This document shows, in pieces, positions 1-6,557 of a stretch of 9,793 nt of DNA. The notes under the pieces are model-generated. The model was not told where the DNA came from. It searched no databases and saw only the letters and a program-made list of their open reading frames with translations. Both the position numbers and the translations under genes were made by a program. Position 1 is the first letter of the stretch, and each line of letters opens with the position of its first letter. The stretch comes from Chloroflexota bacterium. GTDB lineage: Bacteria > Chloroflexota > Anaerolineae > Promineifilales > Promineifilaceae. The DNA is taken from NCBI GenBank assembly GCA_024640485.1, contig JAHEEY010000145.1:1-9793 (forward strand), in the 5' to 3' direction.

Positions 1-682
1 GGTAAATCTCGGTGGGCGGGCCGACCTGTTCGATGCGCCCTTTGTTCATCACCACGATGCGGTCAGACATGGTCATCGCTTCCGTCTGATCGTGGGTGAC
101 ATAGACACTGGTGATGCCGATTTGCTTCTGAATGCGCCGGATTTCGGAGCGCATCTGCTCCCGCAGCTTGGCGTCCAGGTTGGAAAGCGGCTCGTCCAGC
201 AGCAGCACCTTCGGCTCCATCACCAGCGCCCTCGCCAGGGCCACCCGCTGCTGCTGGCCGCCAGAGAGCTGCTCCGGGGTGCGGTCGCCGTACCCGCTCA
301 TTTCAACCAGCGCCAGCACCTGGTCCACCCGCCGGTTGATTTCGCTTTTCGGCAGCCGCTGCACCCGCAAGCCGTAGGCGATGTTTTCAAATACCGTCAG
401 ATGGGGGAAGATGGCGTAGCTCTGAAACACCATTGACATGTCCCGTTTGTGAGGCGGCAGCTCATTGATCTGCTGTCCGTCCAACTTGAGGTCGCCAGCG
501 GTGGGGAACTCAAAGCCGGCGATCATCCGCAGTGTGGTCGTCTTGCCGCAGCCGGATGGGCCCAGCAGGGTGATGAACTCCCCTTTCTCGATCTGCAGGC
601 TGAAATCTTTGACGGCCACCACTTCGCCCACTGTGCCCCGGCTTTCGAATACCTTATCCACATTCTCTAGAATCAAGTACAT
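1..682 (-). CDS. ABC transporter ATP-binding protein (partial, C-terminus cut by window edge)
   Basis: This is the nucleotide-binding subunit of an importer, hydrolysing ATP at the cytoplasmic face of the neighbouring permease. The 227 visible residues hold every core motif in order: Walker A GPSGCGKT (41-48), Q-loop Q87, signature LSGGQ (139-143), Walker B VLLLDEP with catalytic E164 (159-165), and the H-loop H197. The sequence after the Q-loop resembles the FbpC/PotA/UgpC (COG3842-type) importer ATPases, which usually run to about 350 residues. The C-terminal regulatory (TOBE-like) part would therefore lie beyond the left edge. The start at 682 is 4 nt after the permease stop and has an AGGAG site inside the permease's last codons, so the two genes are probably translationally coupled. 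The exact substrate cannot be read from this subunit. Confidence 0.95.
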   Translation of the reverse strand, partial: MYLILENVDKVFESRGTVGEVVAVKDFSLQIEKGEFITLLGPSGCGKTTTLRMIAGFEFPTAGDLKLDGQQINELPPHKRDMSMVFQSYAIFPHLTVFENIAYGLRVQRLPKSEINRRVDQVLALVEMSGYGDRTPEQLSGGQQQRVALARALVMEPKVLLLDEPLSNLDAKLREQMRSEIRRIQKQIGITSVYVTHDQTEAMTMSDRIVVMNKGRIEQVGPPTEIY

Positions 683-686
683 GCTG

Positions 687-2954
687 TTATGCTCCTATCG
701 AGAGATCAATGCCGTCGCGCCCGCGCAAGACCCGGGTAGTAACGATATACAAAATACCGATGGCGATGAGCACCAGTACGATAATGACTGATGAGTATGC
801 CGCCGCGAAACTGATGCCGCCCTGTTCCCATTCGGACAAGATCGAAGCGGTGACGATTCGCCAACGAGGGCTGACCAGGAAAATGATCGCCGAAAGGCTG
901 GTCATATGCCGGGTGAAGCTGAAAATCAAGCCGGCCAAAAGCGCCGGGGTGATCAGCGGCAGGGTTACCTTGCGGAAGGTGTATTGGGCATCGGCCCCCA
1001 GGTTGTTGGACGCTTCTTCGATGGAAGGGTCGATCTGCTGCAGCGCCGCTACGCCGGCTCTCACCGACGCCGGCAGGCTGCGCACCGCGAAAGCGGCGAT
1101 GATGATGTACGGGGTGCCGATTATAGCCAGCGGCTCGCCGATGAAGGCCAGGGTGCCGCCCAGCGCCAGCAGGACGATGCTGGACAACTTCCGCGTATTG
1201 GCCGGCATCCTGCTGACGATCAAGACGGCGCCAAACAGATAGGCCATCATCAATATCGACTGCGGTATTTTGAAGAACACTTCCACATAGTCGGGGATCT
1301 GCCGCAGGGCGTTTCCCCAGAACGGGCTGTCGATGTTCCGGATGGCGGAAAGCACCGGCCGCAGCAATCTGCCGCTCAGGTCAGCCATCATCAGCAGCAA
1401 ACCTAGGCCAGCCAGCACCTGACTACCCCGTTTATCTTTGCGCAGGAACCACTGGTAGGCGGCCATCGCCAGATAACCACCGCCCAGCAGATACATCAGT
1501 CCAATCTCTCCCAACACCGGCTGCAGCAGCCGCAGCAGTACCGCGCCGCTGGTGCCGGCAAACAAGACCAGCATCTGCGACCTGGTATCGTTGTACAGGG
1601 TCCGCACCATGAAGAGGGACATCAGCAGATAAAGCGAGATGATGATGAACCAGGGCGGGGTGACAAAGGAGAGGATGAAGCCGATACCTAGAATGGTACC
1701 AGGAATGCCGGCGCCCAGGTTGGAGCCGAAATCCAGCACATTCTTGCCGCTGAACTTCTTACGCACCACCAGGAAGGCGATGCCCATCCCCAGGAATCCG
1801 GCCACCGGTGTGGCCACGATGCTCAGGAAAGTGGTATCCAGAATCGCCTCAATCCCCCGGCTGATCATCAGCTGCCAGTGGGCCAGCGTCGGCGTGAAAT
1901 CGATGCCCCACACCTTGCTGAAAGAGCCGACCACGATTGAGGTATACATCACCACGATCAAGGCGATGGTGGCGTAGGTGAACAAGATGAACGACCAGCG
2001 GGTTATCGGCTCTTTGACCAGGATATGGCCGCTGGAAGGCTTGCCGGTGACCGATACATATGAGCGCCGGCTGACCCAATATCGCTGCAGGATGAAGATC
2101 AACAGCGTGGGCAGCAGCAGCATCAGCGCCAGCGTCGCCGCTTTCTGGTGATCATACTCGCCGGCGACCGCCAGGAATATCTTGGCTGACAGCACGTCGA
2201 AGTTGCCGGAGATGAGCAGCGGATTGCCCAGATCGGCCATCGACTCCACAAACAGCAGCAGGAAGGAGCCTGCCAGTCCGGGAATCAGCAGCGGCAGGGT
2301 GATGGTCCGGAAAATATGAAATTTCGAGGCGCCCAGGCTGTGGGCCGCTTCTTCCATCGAGGGATGGAGCCGTTCCAGCATCGCCCGGATGATCAAATAG
2401 GCCACCGAGAAGAAGGTCAGCACCTGTACGAAAACCAGCCCGTCCAGGCCGTAAATATCGTTGCTGCCCAGGGCGAAATCCATCCCCAAAAACCGGCGGG
2501 TGATCAAGCCGTTGCGGCCGAACAGCAAAATAGTCGACATGGCGATGGCAAATGGGGGCGAGACAGTGGGCACCAGCGCCAAAATGTGGATCCATCGCTT
2601 CCCGGGTGGATTACACCGCACCATGGTATAAGCGAAAATGAACCCCAGGATTGTGCCCCCGGACGCGGTCAGCACCCCCAGCGACAGTGTATTCCAGAAG
2701 GTGCGCCAGGCCACCCTGGAGTAGTAGGGATCAAAATAGCGGGCGAAATATTCGACGTTAAAGGCGCCGTCCCGATCCACAAACCCCCGGGCGGTGACCC
2801 GAATAATGGGAAAAAAGACAAAGACCGCGATGAAGATGCCGGCCAGCATCAACCCGATCAGCAGGATCGGATCACGGGCGATCAGCGCGAACTCGCGATA
2901 GCGTCGGATCAGGGTGTTGCGCCACGAACTTGTATGTGCGGGGGGTGCAGCCAT
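687..2954 (-). CDS. Fused double-domain ABC permease, FbpB/AfuB-like, with an extra hydrophobic insert
   Basis: This inner-membrane permease of 755 aa contains two binding-protein-dependent transport domains in one chain. The first half (about 30-295) has a membrane segment near 31-52 and further ones around 120-145, 170-192, 218-240 and 272-292. Its EAA coupling loop is EEAAHSLGAS (201-210), followed by ITLPLLIPG. The second half starts near 320 and has its own loop, EEASNNLGAD (646-655), followed by VTLPLITP. Family members are usually about 500-570 aa. The surplus lies at about 434-605, where several additional hydrophobic segments separate GTILGIGFILSFVTPP from GEPLAIIGTPYIIIAAFAVRSLP; these two stretches are close together in ordinary FbpB proteins. 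The gene lies between the binding protein (173 nt upstream) and the ATPase (4 nt downstream). Its upstream GAGAAG ribosome site is only moderate. The gene ends in TAA. Confidence 0.93.
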   Translation of the reverse strand: MAAPPAHTSSWRNTLIRRYREFALIARDPILLIGLMLAGIFIAVFVFFPIIRVTARGFVDRDGAFNVEYFARYFDPYYSRVAWRTFWNTLSLGVLTASGGTILGFIFAYTMVRCNPPGKRWIHILALVPTVSPPFAIAMSTILLFGRNGLITRRFLGMDFALGSNDIYGLDGLVFVQVLTFFSVAYLIIRAMLERLHPSMEEAAHSLGASKFHIFRTITLPLLIPGLAGSFLLLFVESMADLGNPLLISGNFDVLSAKIFLAVAGEYDHQKAATLALMLLLPTLLIFILQRYWVSRRSYVSVTGKPSSGHILVKEPITRWSFILFTYATIALIVVMYTSIVVGSFSKVWGIDFTPTLAHWQLMISRGIEAILDTTFLSIVATPVAGFLGMGIAFLVVRKKFSGKNVLDFGSNLGAGIPGTILGIGFILSFVTPPWFIIISLYLLMSLFMVRTLYNDTRSQMLVLFAGTSGAVLLRLLQPVLGEIGLMYLLGGGYLAMAAYQWFLRKDKRGSQVLAGLGLLLMMADLSGRLLRPVLSAIRNIDSPFWGNALRQIPDYVEVFFKIPQSILMMAYLFGAVLIVSRMPANTRKLSSIVLLALGGTLAFIGEPLAIIGTPYIIIAAFAVRSLPASVRAGVAALQQIDPSIEEASNNLGADAQYTFRKVTLPLITPALLAGLIFSFTRHMTSLSAIIFLVSPRWRIVTASILSEWEQGGISFAAAYSSVIIVLVLIAIGILYIVTTRVLRGRDGIDLSIGA

Positions 2955-3019
2955 GGTATCTTCTCGCTAAGGTCGGTCCGCGGCGGGCCGACTCGGTCGA
3001 AAGGTGTCAACAGGAGGAA

Positions 3020-3042
3020 AGCCCGCCCGAATGAGGCAGGCT
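3020..3042 (-). terminator. GC-rich hairpin upstream of the permease, weak terminator or attenuator
   Basis: On the minus strand AGCCTGCC pairs with GGCGGGCT (one U-G wobble, 7-nt loop) and is followed by TTTCC. The run of T is short, so any termination would be partial. With the hairpin at 3071-3108 it sits between the binding-protein and permease genes, where importer operons often lower expression of membrane components relative to the binding protein. Confidence 0.4.
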
Positions 3043-3070
3043 CATGAAACTCTGCACTACGCAGTTATGA

Positions 3071-3108
3071 AATGAGGATTGGGGCCTTGAAGGCACCCAA
3101 TCCTCATT
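3071..3108 (-). terminator. Long inverted repeat after the binding-protein gene
   Basis: AATGAGGATTGGG (3071-3083) is matched exactly by CCCAATCCTCATT (3096-3108). The stem continues with GCC/GGC past a single bulged A (3095) and closes on a 5-nt loop, giving about 16 base pairs. On the minus strand it lies about 20 nt after the binding-protein stop and is followed by TCATAACTG rather than a clear T-tract. It is more likely an mRNA-stabilising or partial-termination structure than a full terminator. Confidence 0.55.
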
Positions 3109-3127
3109 CATTCGCTCAAAGAACTGA

Positions 3128-4165
3128 CTACTCCTTGAGTTCGTCAGCACCTTGAATTTCATTGCTGAAGCGATCAACATTCGCTTTCTTGGTGTCGCCG
3201 GCCCACTGGAAATCATAATTAATCAGGTTGACTTCCAACAGTTCGGGATGGGACAGTTCCACGCCGCCAACGGTGGGGGCCTGGTATGCTTTGTACTTGG
3301 GGCCTAAGGATTGGGCCGCTGGGGTCAATGCCCAGTCGTACCATTTCTCGGCGGCGTCCATGTGCTTGGCGCCTTTTACAATCGCCTGTCCGCCTACTTC
3401 GTAGCCGGTCCCTTCCGCGGGGAAGGTCAGCACCAACGGCAGGCCGCCGTCTTCAATCTGCTTCACGATGTCGTGGGAGAAGACGATACCGACAGCCGCT
3501 TCGCCAGCGCCGACGAACTTGGCCGGGGCGGAACCGCTCTTGGTGAACTGCAGCACCTGACCGGCGTACTTCTGCAGATAGTCCCAGCCCGCATCTTCAC
3601 CGCGGATCTGCAGGACAGTTGCCAGGGCGGTGTAGGAGGTGCCGGAGGTGGAAGGATGAGCGACCAGCAGCTGGCCTTTGAACTCTGGCTTGAGCAGGTC
3701 ATCCCATGAGGTGGGGGCGGAGGCTTCCGGATGGGCAGCCAGCCAATCGGTATTGGTGGCGAAACCCAGGGAACCGACGTAGATGCCGGTCCAATAGTTG
3801 TCCTTATCGCGGTACAGCTCTTGGTTCAGCAGATTCTTGGCGTTGGGGGATTCATATTGCTCAAACATCCCTTCCTGAGCGCCGGCAATGTAGGTGTCGA
3901 TGGGGCCGCCCCACATGATATCAAACTGGGGATTGTCAGCTTCCGCTTCCAGGCGGGCCAACGCTTCACCAGTCGACATGCGGACGTAGTTGACGGTGAT
4001 GTCAAACTCCTTCTCGAACTCCTGCTTCATGCCTTCACACCACTCTTCTTGAGGCACGCATAACAGATTCAGCTCAGTGCTTGCTGGTTCGCCGCAGGCG
4101 ACCAACACCACCGCAAGCAGAAGCATGAGGCCTAACATTAACAAGCTCTTCTTATTAATCGACAT
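3128..4165 (-). CDS. ABC transporter solute-binding lipoprotein, AfuA/FbpA-like (COG1840 type)
   Basis: This 345-aa extracytoplasmic lipoprotein captures the substrate for the permease/ATPase encoded downstream. It has a lysine-containing n-region, a hydrophobic stretch (8-21) and the lipobox LVAC with Cys24 as the lipidated residue. The mature part has the family's opening (strand, then a helix ending in a 'fDITVNYVR' strand), FDIMWGGPIDTYIAGAQEG (81-99), YWTGIYVGSLGFATNT (124-139), TSWDDLLKPEFKGQ (152-165) and HPSTSGTSYT (170-179). The start was chosen by the AAGGAG site 10 nt upstream and by the signal peptide. The reading frame stays open about 79 codons further upstream, but that stretch has no family resemblance and overlaps the promoter. 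Ferric-binding members carry adjacent tyrosines where this protein reads FSHD (229-232), so iron is not assured as the substrate. A phosphorylated sugar or an organic phosphonate is possible. Confidence 0.92.
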   Translation of the reverse strand: MSINKKSLLMLGLMLLLAVVLVACGEPASTELNLLCVPQEEWCEGMKQEFEKEFDITVNYVRMSTGEALARLEAEADNPQFDIMWGGPIDTYIAGAQEGMFEQYESPNAKNLLNQELYRDKDNYWTGIYVGSLGFATNTDWLAAHPEASAPTSWDDLLKPEFKGQLLVAHPSTSGTSYTALATVLQIRGEDAGWDYLQKYAGQVLQFTKSGSAPAKFVGAGEAAVGIVFSHDIVKQIEDGGLPLVLTFPAEGTGYEVGGQAIVKGAKHMDAAEKWYDWALTPAAQSLGPKYKAYQAPTVGGVELSHPELLEVNLINYDFQWAGDTKKANVDRFSNEIQGADELKE

Positions 4166-4229
4166 TATTCCATATCTCCTTGTGCAACATAACTCTGTAA
4201 ATGGGGTCTTCTTCTCCATCCCCCGTCCA

Positions 4230-4255
4230 GTCGGCAGAAGACGCCAATTGCCGAC
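4230..4255 (-). promoter_or_regulatory. Hairpin in the binding-protein mRNA leader
   Basis: GTCGGCA (4230-4236) and TGCCGAC (4249-4255) form a perfect 7-bp stem with a 12-nt loop. It sits in the roughly 160-nt leader between the promoter at 4332-4360 and the start at 4165. A GGGG/CCCC pairing closer to the ribosome site (about 4203-4224) could form a second stem. It matches no riboswitch class I can recognise. Confidence 0.35.
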
Positions 4256-4331
4256 ATCTTGAGGTAGGGGACATGCGTATCTTGGATAACGCTGCAGCCT
4301 CCCCAATAATAGGTTGCAGACCTTCATAGGA

Positions 4332-4360
4332 ATTCTAAGCGTTTTTTGGGCGGGTGACAA
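4332..4360 (-). promoter_or_regulatory. Sigma70-type promoter for the ABC importer operon
   Basis: On the minus strand, -35 TTGTCA (4355-4360; 5 of 6 consensus) and -10 TAGAAT (4332-4337; 5 of 6) are separated by exactly 17 nt. Transcription would begin near 4325, leaving a leader of about 160 nt before the binding-protein start at 4165. It lies downstream of the helicase terminator, so the importer operon has its own promoter. Within the gene-free stretch 4166-4582, the other things I see are the leader hairpin and the terminator. Confidence 0.6.
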
Positions 4361-4487
4361 CCCAAGACCGCGATGGCAGGGCATAATATTGGCCCCGGGC
4401 ATTGATCAACACGGGTTCCAACCAGGGCGAGCCGCGCGGATGCCAGCCGGCGCCCTGTTTGGCAGCAGGTGGGCTCAAACAGCCGGC

Positions 4488-4533
4488 AAGAAAAAAGGTC
4501 TGCCGGCAGCCGGTGAAGGCTGATGGCAGACCT
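4488..4533 (-). terminator. Intrinsic terminator of the helicase gene
   Basis: On the minus strand AGGTCTGCC and GGCAGACCT (4525-4533 and 4496-4504) form a 9-bp stem. It is extended inward by CAGCC/GGCTG (4518-4522/4507-4511) across a small internal loop and capped by a 6-nt loop. The right arm runs directly into TTTTTTCTT. The structure begins about 50 nt after the helicase stop. It is a textbook rho-independent terminator. Confidence 0.88.
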
Positions 4534-4582
4534 CTGAATTCGATCTGAAATAGGCTGGCCCGCTGGCGCCAGCCGCGGTTCG

Positions 4583-6268
4583 CTAGGCGACTGAGACGGT
4601 CACCGCTTGGCGGTGAATCTGGTAGCTGCCCGATTTCTCCAGCACCTTGTCAACGTACTGTTCCGGCAGGTCAACCAGGGTGCGGCTGTCCTGAATGCGG
4701 ATGGCGCCGATGGTCGATCCGGGGATATCGGCATGGTAGGCGATGGTGCCCACCACGTCCCCAGGACGGACCCCGTCGGTCTTGCCGGCATTGATCTCCA
4801 GCCGGACCATACCTTGCTCGCGAGAACGGCGCCCATCCCGATTGGAGCGGTCGCTGCCGTTGGATTGGCTGCTGTTGTAGCCGCCGCGGCGTCCGCCGCC
4901 CCGTCGTTCGTAGCGGTCCCCACGTCCGCGCCCACCGCGTCCGCCTTCTCTCAGCGGCTGGATAGCCGGGATGGGGCGCTGCTTTTCTTCGGCGCGGGCC
5001 AGCTTCAGGGCTGAAGCGGCGATCTCAGTGATATCGTGTCCCTGCTCCATCAGTTGGGCCACCATTTCCCGTTCCTGATTGCAGCGTCCTCGCCGCAGCC
5101 AGACACTCATCTTCTCCATCAGCTGGTCTACCCGATATGATTGAATATCCTCAGCCGTGGGCAGCTCGAACTTCTCCATCTTTTGGCGGGAGTAATTCTC
5201 AATCCGGCGCAGCCGGTACTGCTCCTGCGGTGTGGCCAGGGTGATCGCTACCCCGTCGCGTCCGGCGCGTCCGGTCCGGCCGACGCGGTGCACATACACT
5301 TCCGGGTCCTGCGGCAGGTCGAAATTGAACACATGGGTGATGTCATCAATGTCCAGGCCGCGGGCGGCGACGTCTGTGGCCACCAACACCTTGATCTGCC
5401 CCCGGCGGAACCGGTTGAGGACCTGCTCGCGGGCATCCTGGCTCAAGTCGCCGTTCAGCGATTCCGCCTGGTAGCCCCGGATCGACAGCTCATTGGCCAG
5501 CTCGCCGGTACCGACGCGCGTGCGGGCGAAGATTAAGGCGGTATTGATATCTTCGACCTCGAACAGGCGGGTGAGGGCGTTCAGCTTGTCAGATTCGTTG
5601 ACCAGATAGTAGCGCTGTTCAAGCGCATCCACGGTCATCTGTTTGTTCTGGATGGTGACCGCCTTGGGGTCCCGCAGGTAATCTTTTGCCAGCCGGCGGA
5701 TTTGAGGCGGCAGGGTAGCGGAGAAGAGGGCGGTCTGCCGGTCTTCAGGGGTCGCTTTCAGGATGGACTCGATATCCTCGATGAAGCCCATGCTGAGCAT
5801 TTCGTCAGCTTCATCCAGCACTACGGTGCTGACCTGGCTCAAATCCAGGGCGTTGCGCTGGATCAGGTCGAGCACACGGCCGGGAGTACCGGCAACCATG
5901 TCCACCCCTTTACGCAGCCGGTTGATCTGCCGGCCGTACGGCTGGCCGCCGTAGATCGACAGGATTTTGATGTCGCGCAGTTTGCCGTATTCATAGGCGG
6001 TGTGGGCGACCTGCATGGCCAATTCACGGGTAGGGGCCAGCACCAATGCTTGTACATGGCCGCTTCCGGGGGTGATTTTATGCAGGATGGGGAGGGAGAA
6101 AGCGGCAGTCTTGCCGGTGCCGGTCTGGGCCTGGCCCAAGACGTCGTGCCCTTCTAGCATCAGCGGGATAATCCCCGCTTGAATGGGGGTGGGCGTGGTG
6201 TAGCCGCGATCAGCTACGGCCTGCACCAGCTGCGGGTGCAGGTTAAGATCACTAAATTCAGTTGTCAT
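4583..6268 (-). CDS. deaD: DEAD-box ATP-dependent RNA helicase, DeaD/CsdA-like
   Basis: This 561-aa cytoplasmic helicase remodels structured RNA, typically in ribosome assembly, mRNA decay or cold adaptation. All core motifs are present: Q motif (F5 to Q30), motif I AQTGTGKT (47-54), PTRELA (79-84), TPGR (128-131), DEAD (152-155), SAT (183-185), ATDVAARGLDI (297-307) and HRVGRTGR (327-334). After the core, a helical segment (about 365-430) leads to a basic glycine/arginine-rich linker (about 441-465). A compact DbpA/CsdA-type RNA-binding domain follows (about 486-555; VRLEINAGKTDGVRPGDVVG). That order is typical of the DeaD/CsdA group, though this protein is shorter than E. coli DeaD (about 630 aa). 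The start has AGGAG 4 nt upstream. It stands alone, with its own long leader (6269 to about 6485) and its own terminator. The exact paralogue name is less certain than the family. Confidence 0.95.
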   Translation of the reverse strand: MTTEFSDLNLHPQLVQAVADRGYTTPTPIQAGIIPLMLEGHDVLGQAQTGTGKTAAFSLPILHKITPGSGHVQALVLAPTRELAMQVAHTAYEYGKLRDIKILSIYGGQPYGRQINRLRKGVDMVAGTPGRVLDLIQRNALDLSQVSTVVLDEADEMLSMGFIEDIESILKATPEDRQTALFSATLPPQIRRLAKDYLRDPKAVTIQNKQMTVDALEQRYYLVNESDKLNALTRLFEVEDINTALIFARTRVGTGELANELSIRGYQAESLNGDLSQDAREQVLNRFRRGQIKVLVATDVAARGLDIDDITHVFNFDLPQDPEVYVHRVGRTGRAGRDGVAITLATPQEQYRLRRIENYSRQKMEKFELPTAEDIQSYRVDQLMEKMSVWLRRGRCNQEREMVAQLMEQGHDITEIAASALKLARAEEKQRPIPAIQPLREGGRGGRGRGDRYERRGGGRRGGYNSSQSNGSDRSNRDGRRSREQGMVRLEINAGKTDGVRPGDVVGTIAYHADIPGSTIGAIRIQDSRTLVDLPEQYVDKVLEKSGSYQIHRQAVTVSVA

Positions 6269-6324
6269 GTTGCTCCTACTTGCGTCTTGATGAATCCACT
6301 GGGCGGAGTGCCCTTTCGGGCCAT
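6265..6324 (-). CDS. Possible 19-codon upstream ORF overlapping the helicase start
   Basis: An ATG at 6324 opens MARKGTPPSGFIKTQVGAT, whose TGA stop (6267-6265) overlaps the helicase ATG (6268-6266) as ATGA, the classic coupling arrangement. A GAGGAG sequence directly abuts the ATG. That is closer than normal ribosome-site spacing, so translation is uncertain. The ribosome site and start lie inside the hairpin at 6305-6328. I recognise no family; it could be a regulatory leader peptide or chance. Confidence 0.25.
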   Translation of the reverse strand: MARKGTPPSGFIKTQVGAT

Positions 6325-6328
6325 CTCC
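6305..6328 (-). promoter_or_regulatory. GNRA-capped hairpin in the helicase leader
   Basis: On the minus strand GCCC-GAAA-GGGC forms a tetraloop stem, enclosed by a GGAG/CTCC pairing across a small asymmetric internal loop. It lies about 37 nt upstream of the helicase start and would mask the GGAG and ATG of the possible upstream ORF. GNRA loops are stable and frequent in structured leaders. The regulatory role is inference. Confidence 0.4.
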
Positions 6329-6400
6329 TCAAAGTGCCAACAGCGAACTCATCTCATTAGCATTACTGCGGTTTCACAAGTAGAGCCGTGCCGTTGCAAC

Positions 6401-6430
6401 AAAAATGCCTTGTCAAAATGAACAAGGCAT
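6401..6430 (-). terminator. Terminator-like hairpin between the ribokinase gene and the helicase
   Basis: On the minus strand ATGCCTTGT (6422-6430) pairs perfectly with ACAAGGCAT (6405-6413) across an 8-nt loop and runs into TTTTG. It can terminate transcription from the ribokinase gene, which ends at 6558. It also lies downstream of the promoter at 6492-6514, inside the probable helicase leader, so it could act as an attenuator there. Confidence 0.65.
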
Positions 6431-6491
6431 CTTGGAAAGTTCAAAACTATATTTTTCGAAATTCGGCGTCCATACGTGTAACGCCAGAGAT

Positions 6492-6514
6492 AGTATAGCA
6501 CAAACCCGGGTCAA
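6492..6514 (-). promoter_or_regulatory. Extended -10 promoter, probably for the helicase
   Basis: On the minus strand TGCTATACT (6492-6500) is an extended -10 element (TGn plus TATACT, 5 of 6 consensus). A TTGACC (6509-6514) lies only 11 nt upstream, too near to act as its -35, so recognition would rely on the extended -10. Initiation near 6485 gives a helicase leader of about 217 nt, in keeping with the long leaders of cold-shock-type helicase mRNAs. Confidence 0.45.
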
Positions 6515-6557
6515 GGGCTGTTTTCTCAGAAAGTCCACATACTGCGGCTGCCCTGTC

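Noticed and set aside
3005..3012. GTGTCAAC ahead of the permease, considered as another copy of the ATTGACAC element and a -35 box
   Set aside because: It is an isolated half-site with a changed end base, and no -10-like sequence lies at a suitable distance downstream on the minus strand.
2316..3047. A plus-strand open frame of 243 codons opposite the permease
   Set aside because: It is antisense to a well-supported gene, low in hydrophobic residues, and shows no domain. It is a product of GC-rich codon use on the other strand.
3128..4402. A 424-aa version of the binding protein starting at 4402
   Set aside because: The extra 79 residues have no family resemblance, precede a clear signal peptide and ribosome site at 4165, and cover the promoter at 4332-4360.
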